Of a stretch of DNA of 64,000 bases, positions 9,941-20,872 are shown in pieces. Under the pieces are notes generated by a model that was given only the letters and a program-made list of their open reading frames with translations, made no database searches and was not told where the DNA came from. Positions within the stretch are counted from its first letter, which is position 1. Every line of letters begins with the position of its first letter. Origin of the DNA: Mesaphorura yosii (Eukaryota; Arthropoda; Collembola; Poduromorpha; Tullbergiidae); assembly GCA_009869945.1 (NCBI GenBank), contig WIXG01000011.1:1-64000 (forward strand). The letters are read 5' to 3'. The translations under genes were made by a program, and so were the position numbers.

Positions 9941-12394
9941 TGGCACAATTGAGCTGGAGCGTGGCCTTCGTCTCGTCTTCTGATCTTCCAGCACCAGCAG
10001 CAAGCCGACTTGCTGGTGTCCCTCACTGAGATCTTTGCTCTTTGCTGCTGTTAATCCGTTCACTTCAGGACGCTGTGTAAGAATGAGTATAATGGGCCAA
10101 TACTTTTCATTTCATTTGGATATTACGACAATGAAAAATTACAATAGCTTTGCGTTTGCAAGCTTGGCATTTAGACATGATTTGTTAACCCGTTACTCGT
10201 TTTCGTTTTCATTCACGCTCGCTCTCAAATCACATGCTGGCATTGTTTTGGCGTTTGCGTTTGGTTGTACGTCGATTTGTCCCATTTTTCTTTGCCCGTT
10301 ATTACACGCTTCATCAGTTAAAGGATAAAGAGTATCAGCATGTGATTATGCGAACTTAGATACATTCATAACCATTAATTGAAATCGAAGTCATAGGCAT
10401 AGGCAAGAACCAACATAAGACAGAATTCTTGGTCTACGTGAGCTTAGTCTGGTTGTTCGTAGTCTTTTATGTGTGCGGACGTGAGATCAGATAATCGCTC
10501 ACTGTGCATGCAATATTGAAGATTTTAACTTGCAAATCGTTGGCACCTGAAGTTAAATCGTTAATTGTTGCATTTCTACCTCCGAGTCACTCAGCCACTT
10601 GTACGCACGCAGGCGCATCTCGACCAAATCTGTTTCCTCATTGTTGATTGTTGTGCAATGACTCACGTACGTTGACTACACCAAATTGTCACATTTTCGC
10701 ATATCGCGTTTCGCCGCATCATCAACAGCAAGTGAGCATTGTTTCAAGTTGTGGATTACGCAACCCAAACCTGAAAGAGCTCTTTGGGCTGCTTGCAACA
10801 CGTGCAGCAGTGCAGTGATCAAATGTTTGTGACAACAGATCGATGGAACGATGGGAGAAGCGAGTGACCGAGAATCAAGAACTTGTTGGTGTGCAACAAA
10901 GTTACATGAAGGAGACAACACACAGATGATAGATGAAATTCATTTGCTAGGTCACTAATGAAGCAATGTGCGAACACGAACATAAATACAAATCCGTTAT
11001 CGTTGCCAGTGGAGTGCACTGTCATGTCCACTCGTCGGCGAGCCTATTGCATTTCGAATACGAACATTGTTGCATTGTTCTTGGCTTGATTCGCTTGCAT
11101 GCGTCTGCGTTGTGTCATCTTGCAATTTTGAGAGGTGAGGGTTAATTCGACAGCGTGAGCGTTTCATTTCAGTGTTTGTGTTTGGCCATTGGCCTTTGCT
11201 TTTGCTATGATGTAACCTTTTTACTTGGCACTTGACAGACGTGGCGTGGTTCATTCGTGGTCGTTTGCTCAATAGACCATGCACTCTTGGACTTGCCAGT
11301 ATTATGAAATCCTATGCAATTTCCAAGCTGATGGTCGCAATGAACTTGGTCACGGCCAACAACGACCAACGACAACTGTCTTCGGCGGCCGGCGGCGTCT
11401 GAAGCCGATTAACCGACTCCACTTTAATTGAATCGCGCGAATACGCACATTTGCATCCGATCTTGGCAATTCTACAATTTTTGCAAGGCTGGGCTTTCGA
11501 GGACCTGCATGCTACTTTTTTGGTAGCAGTACCCGATAAATGTCAATTTAGATTGAATGCTGCATTTGTCACAAGGAATTTCCATTGTTTTTGGTGTCCC
11601 TGGCGCGATGCCATGTACAGAAGTGCTGTTCATTGAGTCAGCCCCCAAATTCCTCACCATGCCTGTAGCGAAATGACCATGAACTTCGTCGAGAGCAGCT
11701 CAAAGTAAAGCCAAAAGACCAGAAGCACTCCTTCAATACCTCCAAACATAAACATACGTCAGAAGAGGCCATCACTGTCACTTGCTGTCTGAAGTGAATT
11801 GCAAATATTTGCTTATATTTATAATGTCTGAATGCTAACTTGCTAATTGCACAGTTTCAATTGCTGTCTATCTATCCGTAGTGTCTGAGGGTTTGTCTCC
11901 GAAATGAATGGCAAGTGAGTGACATCAACTTCATTCATTTGTTGCTGAGTGCGTACATTTGTTGACAAATCCATAAAAGGCTCCATAAATTCCTGCAATG
12001 AAATTCCCGTCCAGGCAGCCTGACAATAATTAAGACGCATATCCAGTAATCTGCTTCAGGGACGCTGTAAATATTGCTATTTCTAATTATTAGATCATTT
12101 ATTACCACTTGGGCCAGTCTAGTGTCGTAATTTCCAGGTGATCACGAATTCCTTTGACGTGACTGATCAGTTCTCTTCTGTTTATCAACACTGTACTCTG
12201 TGGAGAAATTCACTGGAAAATCTACGCCTGCGTCTTCATGACTTCATCCGCTAATCACCGTGTAACGTCAAGCCTGGGCCATCACCGGATTAGCGTAATT
12301 TGTAAGTCTTGGTCTTTACCAAACACGGTATTAATTTAAAGGTAAACACTGCCTGATATTGTTTATTTACTCTTTCGGGTTCAAAATTCGGGGG
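9941..12394. other. Long intergenic region between GMC copy 1 and astacin
   Basis: About 2.4 kb with no supported gene. Short frames on both strands lack domains or splice partners. I saw no tRNA B-box, long repeat or transposase. Confidence 0.45.
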
Positions 12395-12429
12395 TATAAA
12401 AACCTTACCCGAAGGCGATTTAGTCATTC
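12395..12429 (+). promoter_or_regulatory. TATA plus initiator core promoter of the astacin gene
   Basis: TATAAAAA at 12395-12402 is followed by TCATTC at 12424-12429, matching the arthropod initiator consensus TCA(G/T)T(C/T). Its A at 12426 lies 31 bp from the first T of the TATA box, the expected spacing. The coding start is 114 bp further on. A second TCAGTT at 12435-12440 is less well placed. Confidence 0.6.
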
Positions 12430-12539
12430 CACAGTCAGTTTCTTGTCCTTTCCAGTACTTTGCCATTTGCTTTCTTATTTGCAGTTCAGTCTTTGCTAAT
12501 CGCGTAACGTATTCAGGAACCAAACTTCTGTCAATAGAC

Positions 12540-13624
12540 ATGACTCGCTTCAGCTTTAGCCTAGGTTCCTTTCTGTACCTGACTTCAATTTGTGCGTTTG
12601 CCAGTTCTCTGAGAACACAATTATGGAGTCTGAAATTAGCAAATCCTGCGCAGCAAGCTCAAGCCTCACAAGTTTTCGAAGGGTACAAGATCATTGAAGG
12701 CGACATGCTGGTCGAAGATGACAAACTTCAGAGAAATACAAATACTGGTCCTCGAACACAAAATTCCGGAATTGTCTTTCAAGGTGCGCGGTGGCCTCAT
12801 GCACAAATTCCTTATGTGATTAGCAGCGACTTTGGTACGTCAACAATTTTTAATTTCGGTTGAAAGAAAAGCTGAACCTGTACTAAACTAAAATGATAGG
12901 TGCTTGGGAACGAGATATAATATACGGCGCCATGAACGAGATTATGGCCAGCACCTGCGTCCGATTCCACGAGAGAAAAGGCTGGGAAGCTGGTCACTAC
13001 GTTTTTATTCAGAAGCACTATGGCAGAGTCTGCAATTCCGTCGTCGGTCGTGCGCTCGCCAAGACTCCGCAGATCATGACGCTCGGGGAAGGTTGCGTGA
13101 ACCACTGGACAGCCCTACATGAACTCGTGCACGCTGTTGGATTCTATCATGAACAAAATCGGTGGGATCGTGACAACTACATCACCGTTCTTTGGAACAA
13201 TATTCCGCAGGCACATCATTTTGACTTCCAGAAGCAAAGAGACTCCTATGATTTTGGGGTTGAATATGATTACAACAGCATAATGCACTACGCGCCGACA
13301 CATTTTGGATTTGCTGGTCGTCAGACTATCGAATCAAAGGTAAACCCAGGGTTGACTTCACGATAATTACACTCTTGCTAGTTTCTGTAACGAATTAAAG
13401 GTAATGTCCTGTTTTCTGTTAAACAGCCGCCTGGAATCAATTTTGGAAATGCGAGGTATTTAAGCTTCAAGGACAAGCTGAAGATCAATCGTATGTATTC
13501 GTGTATGCCAGCCGCGTCTTCGACGGCGCCCGCACCGGTGCCGTTACCGCCACCAGCTCCTACCATTCAGGGCACGGTAGGATCCCACACAAGTGGCCAG
13601 TACTCAGATGGACATAGAAATTAA
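12540..13624 (+). CDS. Astacin-family secreted zinc metalloprotease
   Basis: Secreted endopeptidase. Three exons (12540-12834, 12900-13339, 13427-13624) sum to 933 nt, 310 residues. A signal peptide (MTRFSFSLGSFLYLTSICAFA) precedes a propeptide with an I-x-G-D aspartate-switch motif (YKIIEGDMLVEDD) that would block the zinc until cleavage. The mature domain contains the zinc site HELVHAVGFYHEQNRWDRD with three His and the Glu, and the Met-turn SIMHY. After the catalytic domain comes a short Ala/Pro-rich tail (APAPVPLPPPAP) with no CUB or EGF module. The family usually has Gly in HELGH; Val here is a mild deviation. It has a good core promoter. Confidence 0.93.
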
Positions 13625-13864
13625 GGCCTCCTGCCCTCACGCAGTGGACCGATGGAAGCTTCGCACAATGGGCCATAGTGCCCTATGCAACATGAGATTT
13701 TTTTATGGACCTATTTAACACTGTGATTATTGTAAATATTCGTGTCCACCTTGAATTTGTTGTTACTTTTTTATTTAGCGTGAGTTAACTTAAAAGACAT
13801 TAAAATATGGAATGTGATTTAATTTCTTGAGAAGGCGTGAAATCAGAAATCAGAATACCACATT

Positions 13865-14137
13865 TTACTTCCAGCTGCCTCCACCGCTGTTGCTGTCCTT
13901 TCCGCATCCGCTGCCTCCAGCCGGACGAGTGCAGCCTGGGCACTGTGCCTTGGTCCCAGTCTGACCAGTTTTGGGGCACTTCTCTTGGCCGCCTAAAGAA
14001 CGAAATACGAAATGGTGCACTTCAAATAATAGTTTCACAAGTTCTAACTTAACGGATATCAAAGGAAATGGCTTACCTGAGCCACCTCCAAAACTCGAAC
14101 CGCCGCTGTTCTTTGATCCGTCTTTACCACTGTTCAT
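13865..14137 (-). CDS. Tiny Gly/Ser/Cys-rich protein, unknown
   Basis: Two exons (14137-14077 and 13992-13865) with GT-AG borders give 189 nt, 62 residues. The product is rich in G, S and K, with four cysteines in exon 2 (CPKTG, CPGC, GCGK). There is no signal peptide or known domain. Composition recalls small cuticle, metal-binding or low-complexity proteins, but nothing identifies it. It is convergent with the astacin gene. Codon-level support is limited by the short length. Confidence 0.5.
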   Translation of the reverse strand: MNSGKDGSKNSGGSSFGGGSGKPFPLISVKLELVKLLFEVHHFVFRSLGGQEKCPKTGQTGTKAQCPGCTRPAGGSGCGKDSNSGGGSWK

Positions 14138-15415
14138 TGTTAGTGCTTCTAATTAACTTCCAAATTAAAATTCCAAGTCGGTCCAAGTGTGCAAGATGAA
14201 TGTAAGTTGAAAACGTGAACCAACAACCTGCGCTACTAAATGCGTAAATTCTTCTGTTCTTGCTTTACTTTGCTTTGTCTTGCCTTAGCCTTAGCTGCAT
14301 AAGCTGATATTTAGCCTGAAGGTTATCTCCGATACGTAATAATCACATGTACGTGGTACTGGCACCAAATTGACCAAAGTCCACAAGCCGTCTTGAAGAA
14401 CAAGCACAGAACAGGCATAGAGCGTAAAAAACTGAAAACGTAAACGTGAACTGAACCCTTGCTAATTGCTGAATCCATGTTCAATAATCAAGGGGAAAAT
14501 GAGACCGACTCCTCATGTCCATGTCGAAATCTCTCTTAATCTCTTAATTTCGGCCAATTATCATAAATTATGCTTATTCTCAGAATCCAGAAAGCTCCCG
14601 CATACAAATTAGCCACACCACTACAGGCCGAGCTCCTATTGGTCATAATGCTATTAGGGACATGGCGCCAGGGAAATTAACCGGGGTTAATTCATGGTCA
14701 TTGAATTGGTTTGCATAATCTGAGAAAGTAGTTCGCACTTCAGAACGTCCGTCAACAATTATTGGTAGGGCCGGGCCCGTCTGCCGTGTAAGCGAGCAAT
14801 AATGGGCAGTGAGTAATAAGAAGCTTAAATTCATTTCATATTTCACGAATTACGCAGCAGGGCAAAGCTCAGTGGACTTTGCTTGTTCTGGAAGATTATA
14901 ATTAATTCCTTACAGTTCAGCGGTCTCCCAGTCTCAAGATTACCTGTACTGAACAACTTAATTACTTTGCAGCATGCGCCCGGCCTTATCTTTCCCGATG
15001 TTATTTCTGTACTTTGGATTGAGTCGTACCGTACCAGCTAACAATCTAACGACAGAAGCTTGACGAAATCTAATCGTTACTATACGATAAGTCGAAGAAA
15101 ATGTTCGAAAATAAACGACCCTTGAGGCAGAAGAGATTTGAAGTTATGATGATCTCGGCTTCTCAGCTCATCACAACTCGTATCATTCGCATTGACCGTC
15201 GTACACGCTAATTCGATATTTAGCAATTAGCATATAATTAGCTGTCGGGTAATTTTAGTTTAAAACAACTCATAAAAAGGCTGTCGATGCATAATCAGGT
15301 GGGACTTTACAGTTTAGTTTGGAGATAGGCAGCCTACAGGTCAGTCAACAGTCAAAGGCTCGGTACGGCAAGTATCCGCTATCACATCCAAAATTATTAG
15401 TGATAAGAGATAAAG
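14138..15415. other. Intergenic region upstream of the asparaginase gene
   Basis: No supported gene. A TATA-like ATAAAAAG at 15272 is a possible promoter for the asparaginase gene about 140 bp downstream, but no matching initiator is evident. Confidence 0.35.
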
Positions 15416-18051
15416 ATGAGCTCCACAAAAGCTGAGGTCAATGGCGGAATCACGGCAGTTGTCGGTGACTCGGCTACGGTGGTTCCCGCTCCGGAATCAG
15501 ACTCATCCAACGCTCCGCCAACCAAGCTACGAACAAACTGTTGCTTCGACAATTGTATCCTTGAGAAGAATGAACGACGCGTACTCGTTATCTACACCGG
15601 AGGCACAATTGGCATGGTTCGCTCTACTCGTGGAGGTAAGTGGAACGGTGTTCTATCTAAATTATTAATTCATAATTAGGCACTGAATAGCATCAATACA
15701 GAATTTTCTTTTCGCTCGCAGCACTTGCGCCTTTGCCGAACACGCTTGAGAAAACTCTTCGACGATTCCCAAACATGCACGATGAATTGTATGCAAAGTC
15801 ACGATTTGGAGACGTCGAGAACTGTCCATTGGTTCTGCCGTAAGTCGATCTGCATTGCATTAATTAACAGCGTCTCATGTCAATCGAAATTTCATCCTCG
15901 TAGAGAAATGATGGAGGAGAACAGCTACCGCGTCATGTACACAATATTCGAATACGATCCGCTGCTGGACTCCACGGACATGACGATGGCTGACTGGGTA
16001 CAAATAGCAAAGGACATTAAAGAGAACTACGAACGCTTCGATGGATTCGTGATTCTGCACGGAACTGACACGATGGCCTACACCGCGTCCGCACTCTCGT
16101 TTATGATGGACCATTTGGGAAAGTCTGTCGTGATTACGGGATCACAGATTCCGCTGTTCGAAATTCGGTCGGACGGGCGTGAAAACTTCCTCGGTGCATT
16201 GATTTTGGCTGGGAGCTACGCCATACCCGAAGTTACAGTCTACTTTGGTCAAAAACTGTTTCGAGGAAACCGAATAACGAAAGTAAGGCAAAAGTAATGG
16301 GCTGTGACCGGCTGTGGCTTTGGACTTTCATCGTCTTACACAAGTCTTGATTTCTGCTTTCCTGATTTCAGGTGAGCTCAGACAGTTTGAATGCTTTCGA
16401 TTCTCCTAACATGGCGCCCTTAGCGGTGATGGGAATCAATATTGAAGGTAAACGGTCTGGAGAATGAATTCTCATTTAACGATTTAGCCATGATTTAATA
16501 GCGCTTTTGTTTTGCAGTCGCGTACAATTTGATATTTCGGCCGAAAGACATCGCTCCTTTTAACATCAATACAACTTTGAATCGCAATGTTGGATTGCTG
16601 AGGCTTTTCCCGTCAATCACACCAGAAACAGTAAGTTTTTGTTTTGTCGTCACTACAAACTCATGGAGGTACTTTGCATTTGAATGAATTTTTCCGTCTT
16701 GGACAGGTCAGAGTGTTCCTTCAAGAGCCGACACTTGGTGTAGTTCTACAAACTTACGGATCGGGCAACTTTCCAACAAACCGAAACGATTTGCTGCTCG
16801 AACTTGAAGCTGCAGCGAAACGTGGTGTGTTGATCGTAAACTGCACACAATGCGGGCACGGATCCGTTTCCACTATTTATGAGACAGGGCAAGCTATTGT
16901 CGAGGCTGGGGTCATAATGGGCTATGATATGACACCGGAGGCGGCACTGACTAAACTGTCATACGTGTTGGGTCGGACTGATTGGAGTATCGAGAAGAAA
17001 CGTGAAATGATGCAGAAATGCTTGAAAGGTGAACTCGACACACACGACCCGAATCAGCATAAGCACGAGAATAAAATTGGGGCTACCGGAGACGGGTCAG
17101 AGGGCAGCATTGTGGAAAATGTAACGCGCACAATTGTCAGCACACTCGGTATTGACTACTCGTCGAATGAGCAGCTTAGCAGCTTGGAAAAAATTGTTGG
17201 TCCGCCATTACTTTGTAGCTTGATGAAGTACTACATGGATGATAAGGATGAGGAGAGTTTGGAGAAATTGTTCGATCAATCAGTAAGTTGGTTCTAATGC
17301 GATATCATGTGCCTTATTTCTAGACAAGGCTAAATTCTTGCAGGAAACAATCATAGCACTCGGCGACTACTCCGGTCGCACTGCACTTCATATCGCAGCG
17401 GCGCTGGGAGACACGAAAACAGTCGAATTCCTGCTTAAGAAAGGTGCACCAGTCCACGTGCGAGACAGCCGGGGCTATTCACCATTGCGAGACGCAATTG
17501 AGCACGATTGCCACGAAGTGATTGAAATCTTGCGCAAGTGCGGAGCCCATTTAACGCTGGAGCCGAAAGCTTTGGGAGCTGAACTGAACCTGTAAGTATG
17601 TGAGGAACAAGTATCTAACAAGTGATCCTTCATCAAGAACTGATTTCAAAATATTTTCACGGCGGCTACCTTGTTGCTATATATAACAGTGCAACCTGTC
17701 GTGGTGACATAAAGAGACTGAAGTCCTTCTTGCTTGCTGGTGCGAACTTGAACCAAGTCGACCCAAGTGGACGAGCGCCACTCCATGTTGTAAGTGCCCC
17801 TTATCTTTGCGAATTGCCAAATTTATAAGAGTTTCCAATATGCATCTGCACTCTTTCCAAAGGCTGTGGAGTCAAACCACCCGACAACCCTGAACTGGTT
17901 GCTTACCATCGGTGGTGTGTCTCCGTGCGTGAAGAATTCTTCGGGCCAGACCGCACTGGATCTTGCAGTGTCCTTGCAAAATAAGGAGCTAGTTGACGTG
18001 ATGAACTCAACGTTCTCGACTAAGGCAAATGGACAGTGCATCATAATGTGA
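15416..18051 (+). CDS. ASPG: L-asparaginase with C-terminal ankyrin repeats (ASPG type) ending in a CaaX box
   Basis: Hydrolyses asparagine to aspartate and ammonia; animal homologues (60-kDa lysophospholipase) may also deacylate lysolipids. Nine exons (15416-15635, 15722-15839, 15904-16282, 16372-16447, 16518-16630, 16707-17282, 17344-17591, 17690-17789, 17863-18051) sum to 2019 nt, 672 residues. The nucleophile motif YTGGTIGM lies near residue 60 and the second motif LHGTDTMAYTA near residue 165. NCTQCGHGSV closes the catalytic part. Ankyrin repeats follow (GRTALHIAAALGDTKTVEFL, GYSPLRDAIEHDCHEVIEIL, GRAPLHV, GQTALDLAVSLQNKELV). The last residues are GQCIIM, a textbook farnesylation box, which suggests membrane attachment. 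Confidence 0.94.
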
Positions 18052-18134
18052 ATTGTGAATGTCACGCAAAGATCACACTTTTTATCTGAAGGTTCTAATT
18101 TTAATACAAATACAAATCCTTTATGAATTTTAGG

Positions 18135-18200
18135 AATAAATCATACTATTTTTAAATTACGTGAAATAGGGAAAGCCTTGTTGTGTTGTGTACATTTATT
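18135..18200. terminator. Facing poly(A) signals of asparaginase and GMC copy 2
   Basis: AATAAA at 18135-18140 (+) serves the asparaginase gene. Its complement at 18195-18200 serves the minus-strand GMC gene, 28 bp past that stop. The two convergent genes have only 176 bp between stop codons, so their 3' ends probably nearly meet or overlap. Confidence 0.6.
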
Positions 18201-18227
18201 CGGTTTGTTTTGATCATTGACAATTTA

Positions 18228-20872
18228 TTATCGTATAATGTTATTGCCATCATCTTGCATTTGTCTGTCGGATCTCTGCCATGTTTTCTTTATCAAATCA
18301 GCGCCTTTCTCCCCAATCATCACGCAAGGGGCGTGCGTATTTGAAATCGGGACGTTTATCATGACGGATGCGTCAATCACTCGAAGTCTCTTTGTGCTAA
18401 TAACTCTGAGTTCCGTGTCCACCACCGCGTCTTTGCTGTCTCGTTTGCCCATGGCGCATGTTCCGACGATGTGATGGAGTGTAATCGAGTATTGGCGTAT
18501 GTAGCACTCCCAGTACTCGTCGCTCATCAACTCGTACGCCTCGCAACCGGGAAACGGTGTGGTAGTGAATTTAGAGTCGTACCTTCTCATTGTTGGCGTA
18601 TTTGTCGAGATGTCAACCGCAGCCTTGATGCCCTCAATCATGATCTTAACCTCTTCGGTGTAATCCAGGTACTTTGGATCAATCAGCGATGGCACTTGCG
18701 GGTTCGTGCTTGCCAGTTCAATCACGCCGCGGGAACTAGGCCGTGCCAGTGACACGATCACCTGAAATGAGTCCTTGTTTTTGGCATTCGCCAGGTACGA
18801 TTTCATGACGGACTCCTTCACGTGGAATGCGTGCGCAAAGTCTGTGTCCATCTTCTTGTAGACTCCAGTTCCCAGAAAAATGAGTTGAAGATCAGGCCAT
18901 GTGCGCTCAGCGGGATTGGGCGAGGCTCTGGCGAACGACGATGTTATGAATCCAGATGTTTGGACTCCAGGTGCGGACAGCGGACCAGTCCCAAAACGAG
19001 TGAAGTTCATAAACGCTTCGGCATTGGCTTCACGGTCGAGCACTGTTGAAATAGTGTCATTTACGAAGAAAGGTCCCAAAAATGTCGACAAATGGTCTTG
19101 GAGGTTGCGACCGACGGGCAAGTCAGCTCTTACGCGAATCTGCACTCAAATACAGCACAGTCGTAGTGAGAGACAGTTTTGACGACGAAATATTCGTAAG
19201 CTTACTCCAAGTGACTCTAGATGTTCTCTTGGTCCAATGCCTGACAACAAAAGAATTTTGGGCGACTGAATTGCTCCGGCGGAAATGATCACTTCCTTTC
19301 GTGCGTACGCCACTTTCTTCATGCCATGGCGCTCGTACTCGACACCGTACGCTTCGTTGTCGGGTCCTCGGAGCAAAACCTGAGTATGAAGTTAAACTAT
19401 AATGAATCCATTCTTGAGACTGTATCACCTGTCAAAAGACTCATACCCTGTTGACGTGAGCGAATTTGTAAATTGTCAACGAAGGTCTTTGGCGAATCGG
19501 TTCGATAAAACTTTGGAACGAGCCGCCACGACGTCCATTCCTCAATGGCATGTAAATCTGGGAGAAACCTAGACGCACACATCACCCATGGTCAATGATC
19601 GGCTTGGAATATTGACTTGCCAGATTTGGTTACCTTCGGCTTCGAAGGGCGCATTCAGGTCAAGTTTGGGGTATCCTTTTTCTTGGGCTGCTTCCACAAA
19701 GAGGTCGGCCATTCCACGCCAAGGAGGCTGCTGAATCTGCATCTCTCCATCTTGACCATGAAATTCTGAAAGCAAGCAGCTATATCGAGGCTCACTTGGA
19801 ACATTTTAACCTTGTTCTAGTTTGCGTTGGTTTGAGGTTTGAGTTCCATTTGAATCTTGCTATGAGAAGAAAGATTATACTAGCTCAGATATTATTTCGA
19901 GATTTGATTATGGTGAAAAGCGAAGATCGATTCAGTAGAAAATTATATCTGATGTGAGTAAAACTTGAATGTTGAATGATTTCGAACATACTAATGAGAA
20001 AATTTCTTAACCAAAATGGCGTACATGAAAAGGAAACGGTGAGTGGACGAGTGGATGAAGAAAACGCTTACGTGGATCATTCCATTCCCCGAAATAATGC
20101 TCCGCTTTCTTGAAGTACGGTAGTAATTCTTTAAAGCTCCATTGAGGATCGTCTGTTACATTCGCCCAGTAATCGTAGTCCTTGGCGTGCCCTCTCAGGT
20201 AGATTAGGAAATTAATATTTGAGGTACCTCCGAGTCCCTTGCCTTGAGACCATCCTGATTGCTAAAAGTACAACAATGAAGTTCAGTGTTATTCCACTTT
20301 CGCATATCGAATCGTTTAATTCATTGTGCAGTCTTTGTGGTACTTGTCCTACCCGATTTGGCAGTGCGAAGCAGGCTCTCTTCTGCGGGACCGTTTTATG
20401 ATTCCAGTCAATCTCCGGGTGACTTAACAGTATAAATGCGATGCCTGGCACCGAAGTCCATGGATTGGGCTCGCCACCGGCTTCTAGCAGCAGGACGTTG
20501 TAGTCTTCAGAGAGGCGATTGGCGAGCACCGCCCCCGATGAGCCAGCTCCGACTAAAACCCAGATTACATTAATGTCACTGCACATACTCCGGGCGTAAA
20601 AGTGGACAAATTAAGTGGCATTAACCGATAATAAAGTCGAATGTGTCTTGCATGTCCATGTACGTTGCCCGGAATCGGTCGCTGATAATGTCCATGTTGT
20701 TGTATGCCATCAAGTAAGTGCTGAGAGCTCCAAGGAATCCGTACAGCATAATCGGGAACCACTGATAGAGACCCTGGAACGCATTCTGGTACCGGATGAG
20801 TGGAGGAATGGCTGTGGTGGCAGCGGTCGTCGCGATGCGCCGGAGTAGCCCGAATCCAAACTGCGGAGCCAT
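18228..20872 (-). CDS. GMC oxidoreductase, glucose dehydrogenase-like (copy 2)
   Basis: Paralogue of the gene at 7512-9837. Seven exons (20872-20626, 20552-20353, 20261-20072, 19765-19634, 19568-19447, 19379-19206, 19139-18228) total 1977 nt, 658 residues. An in-frame TTG at 20905 is not needed; the ATG at 20872 opens MAPQFGFGLLRRIA. A hydrophobic anchor (FPIMLYGFLGALSTYLMAY) precedes the FAD motif DFIIVGAGSSGAVLANRL. Other motifs are GKGLGGTSNINF and SAGAIQSPKILLLSGIG. The active-site region reads LHHIVGTCAMG, the normal form. The second catalytic position, Asn in copy 1 (NPN), is His here (NTH), as in several GMC oxidases. The last exon is a single 912-nt block where copy 1 has two introns. 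Confidence 0.93.

Noticed and set aside
12290-12541. Minus-strand frame over the astacin promoter
   Set aside because: Overlaps a well-formed TATA/initiator on the other strand and lacks any domain.
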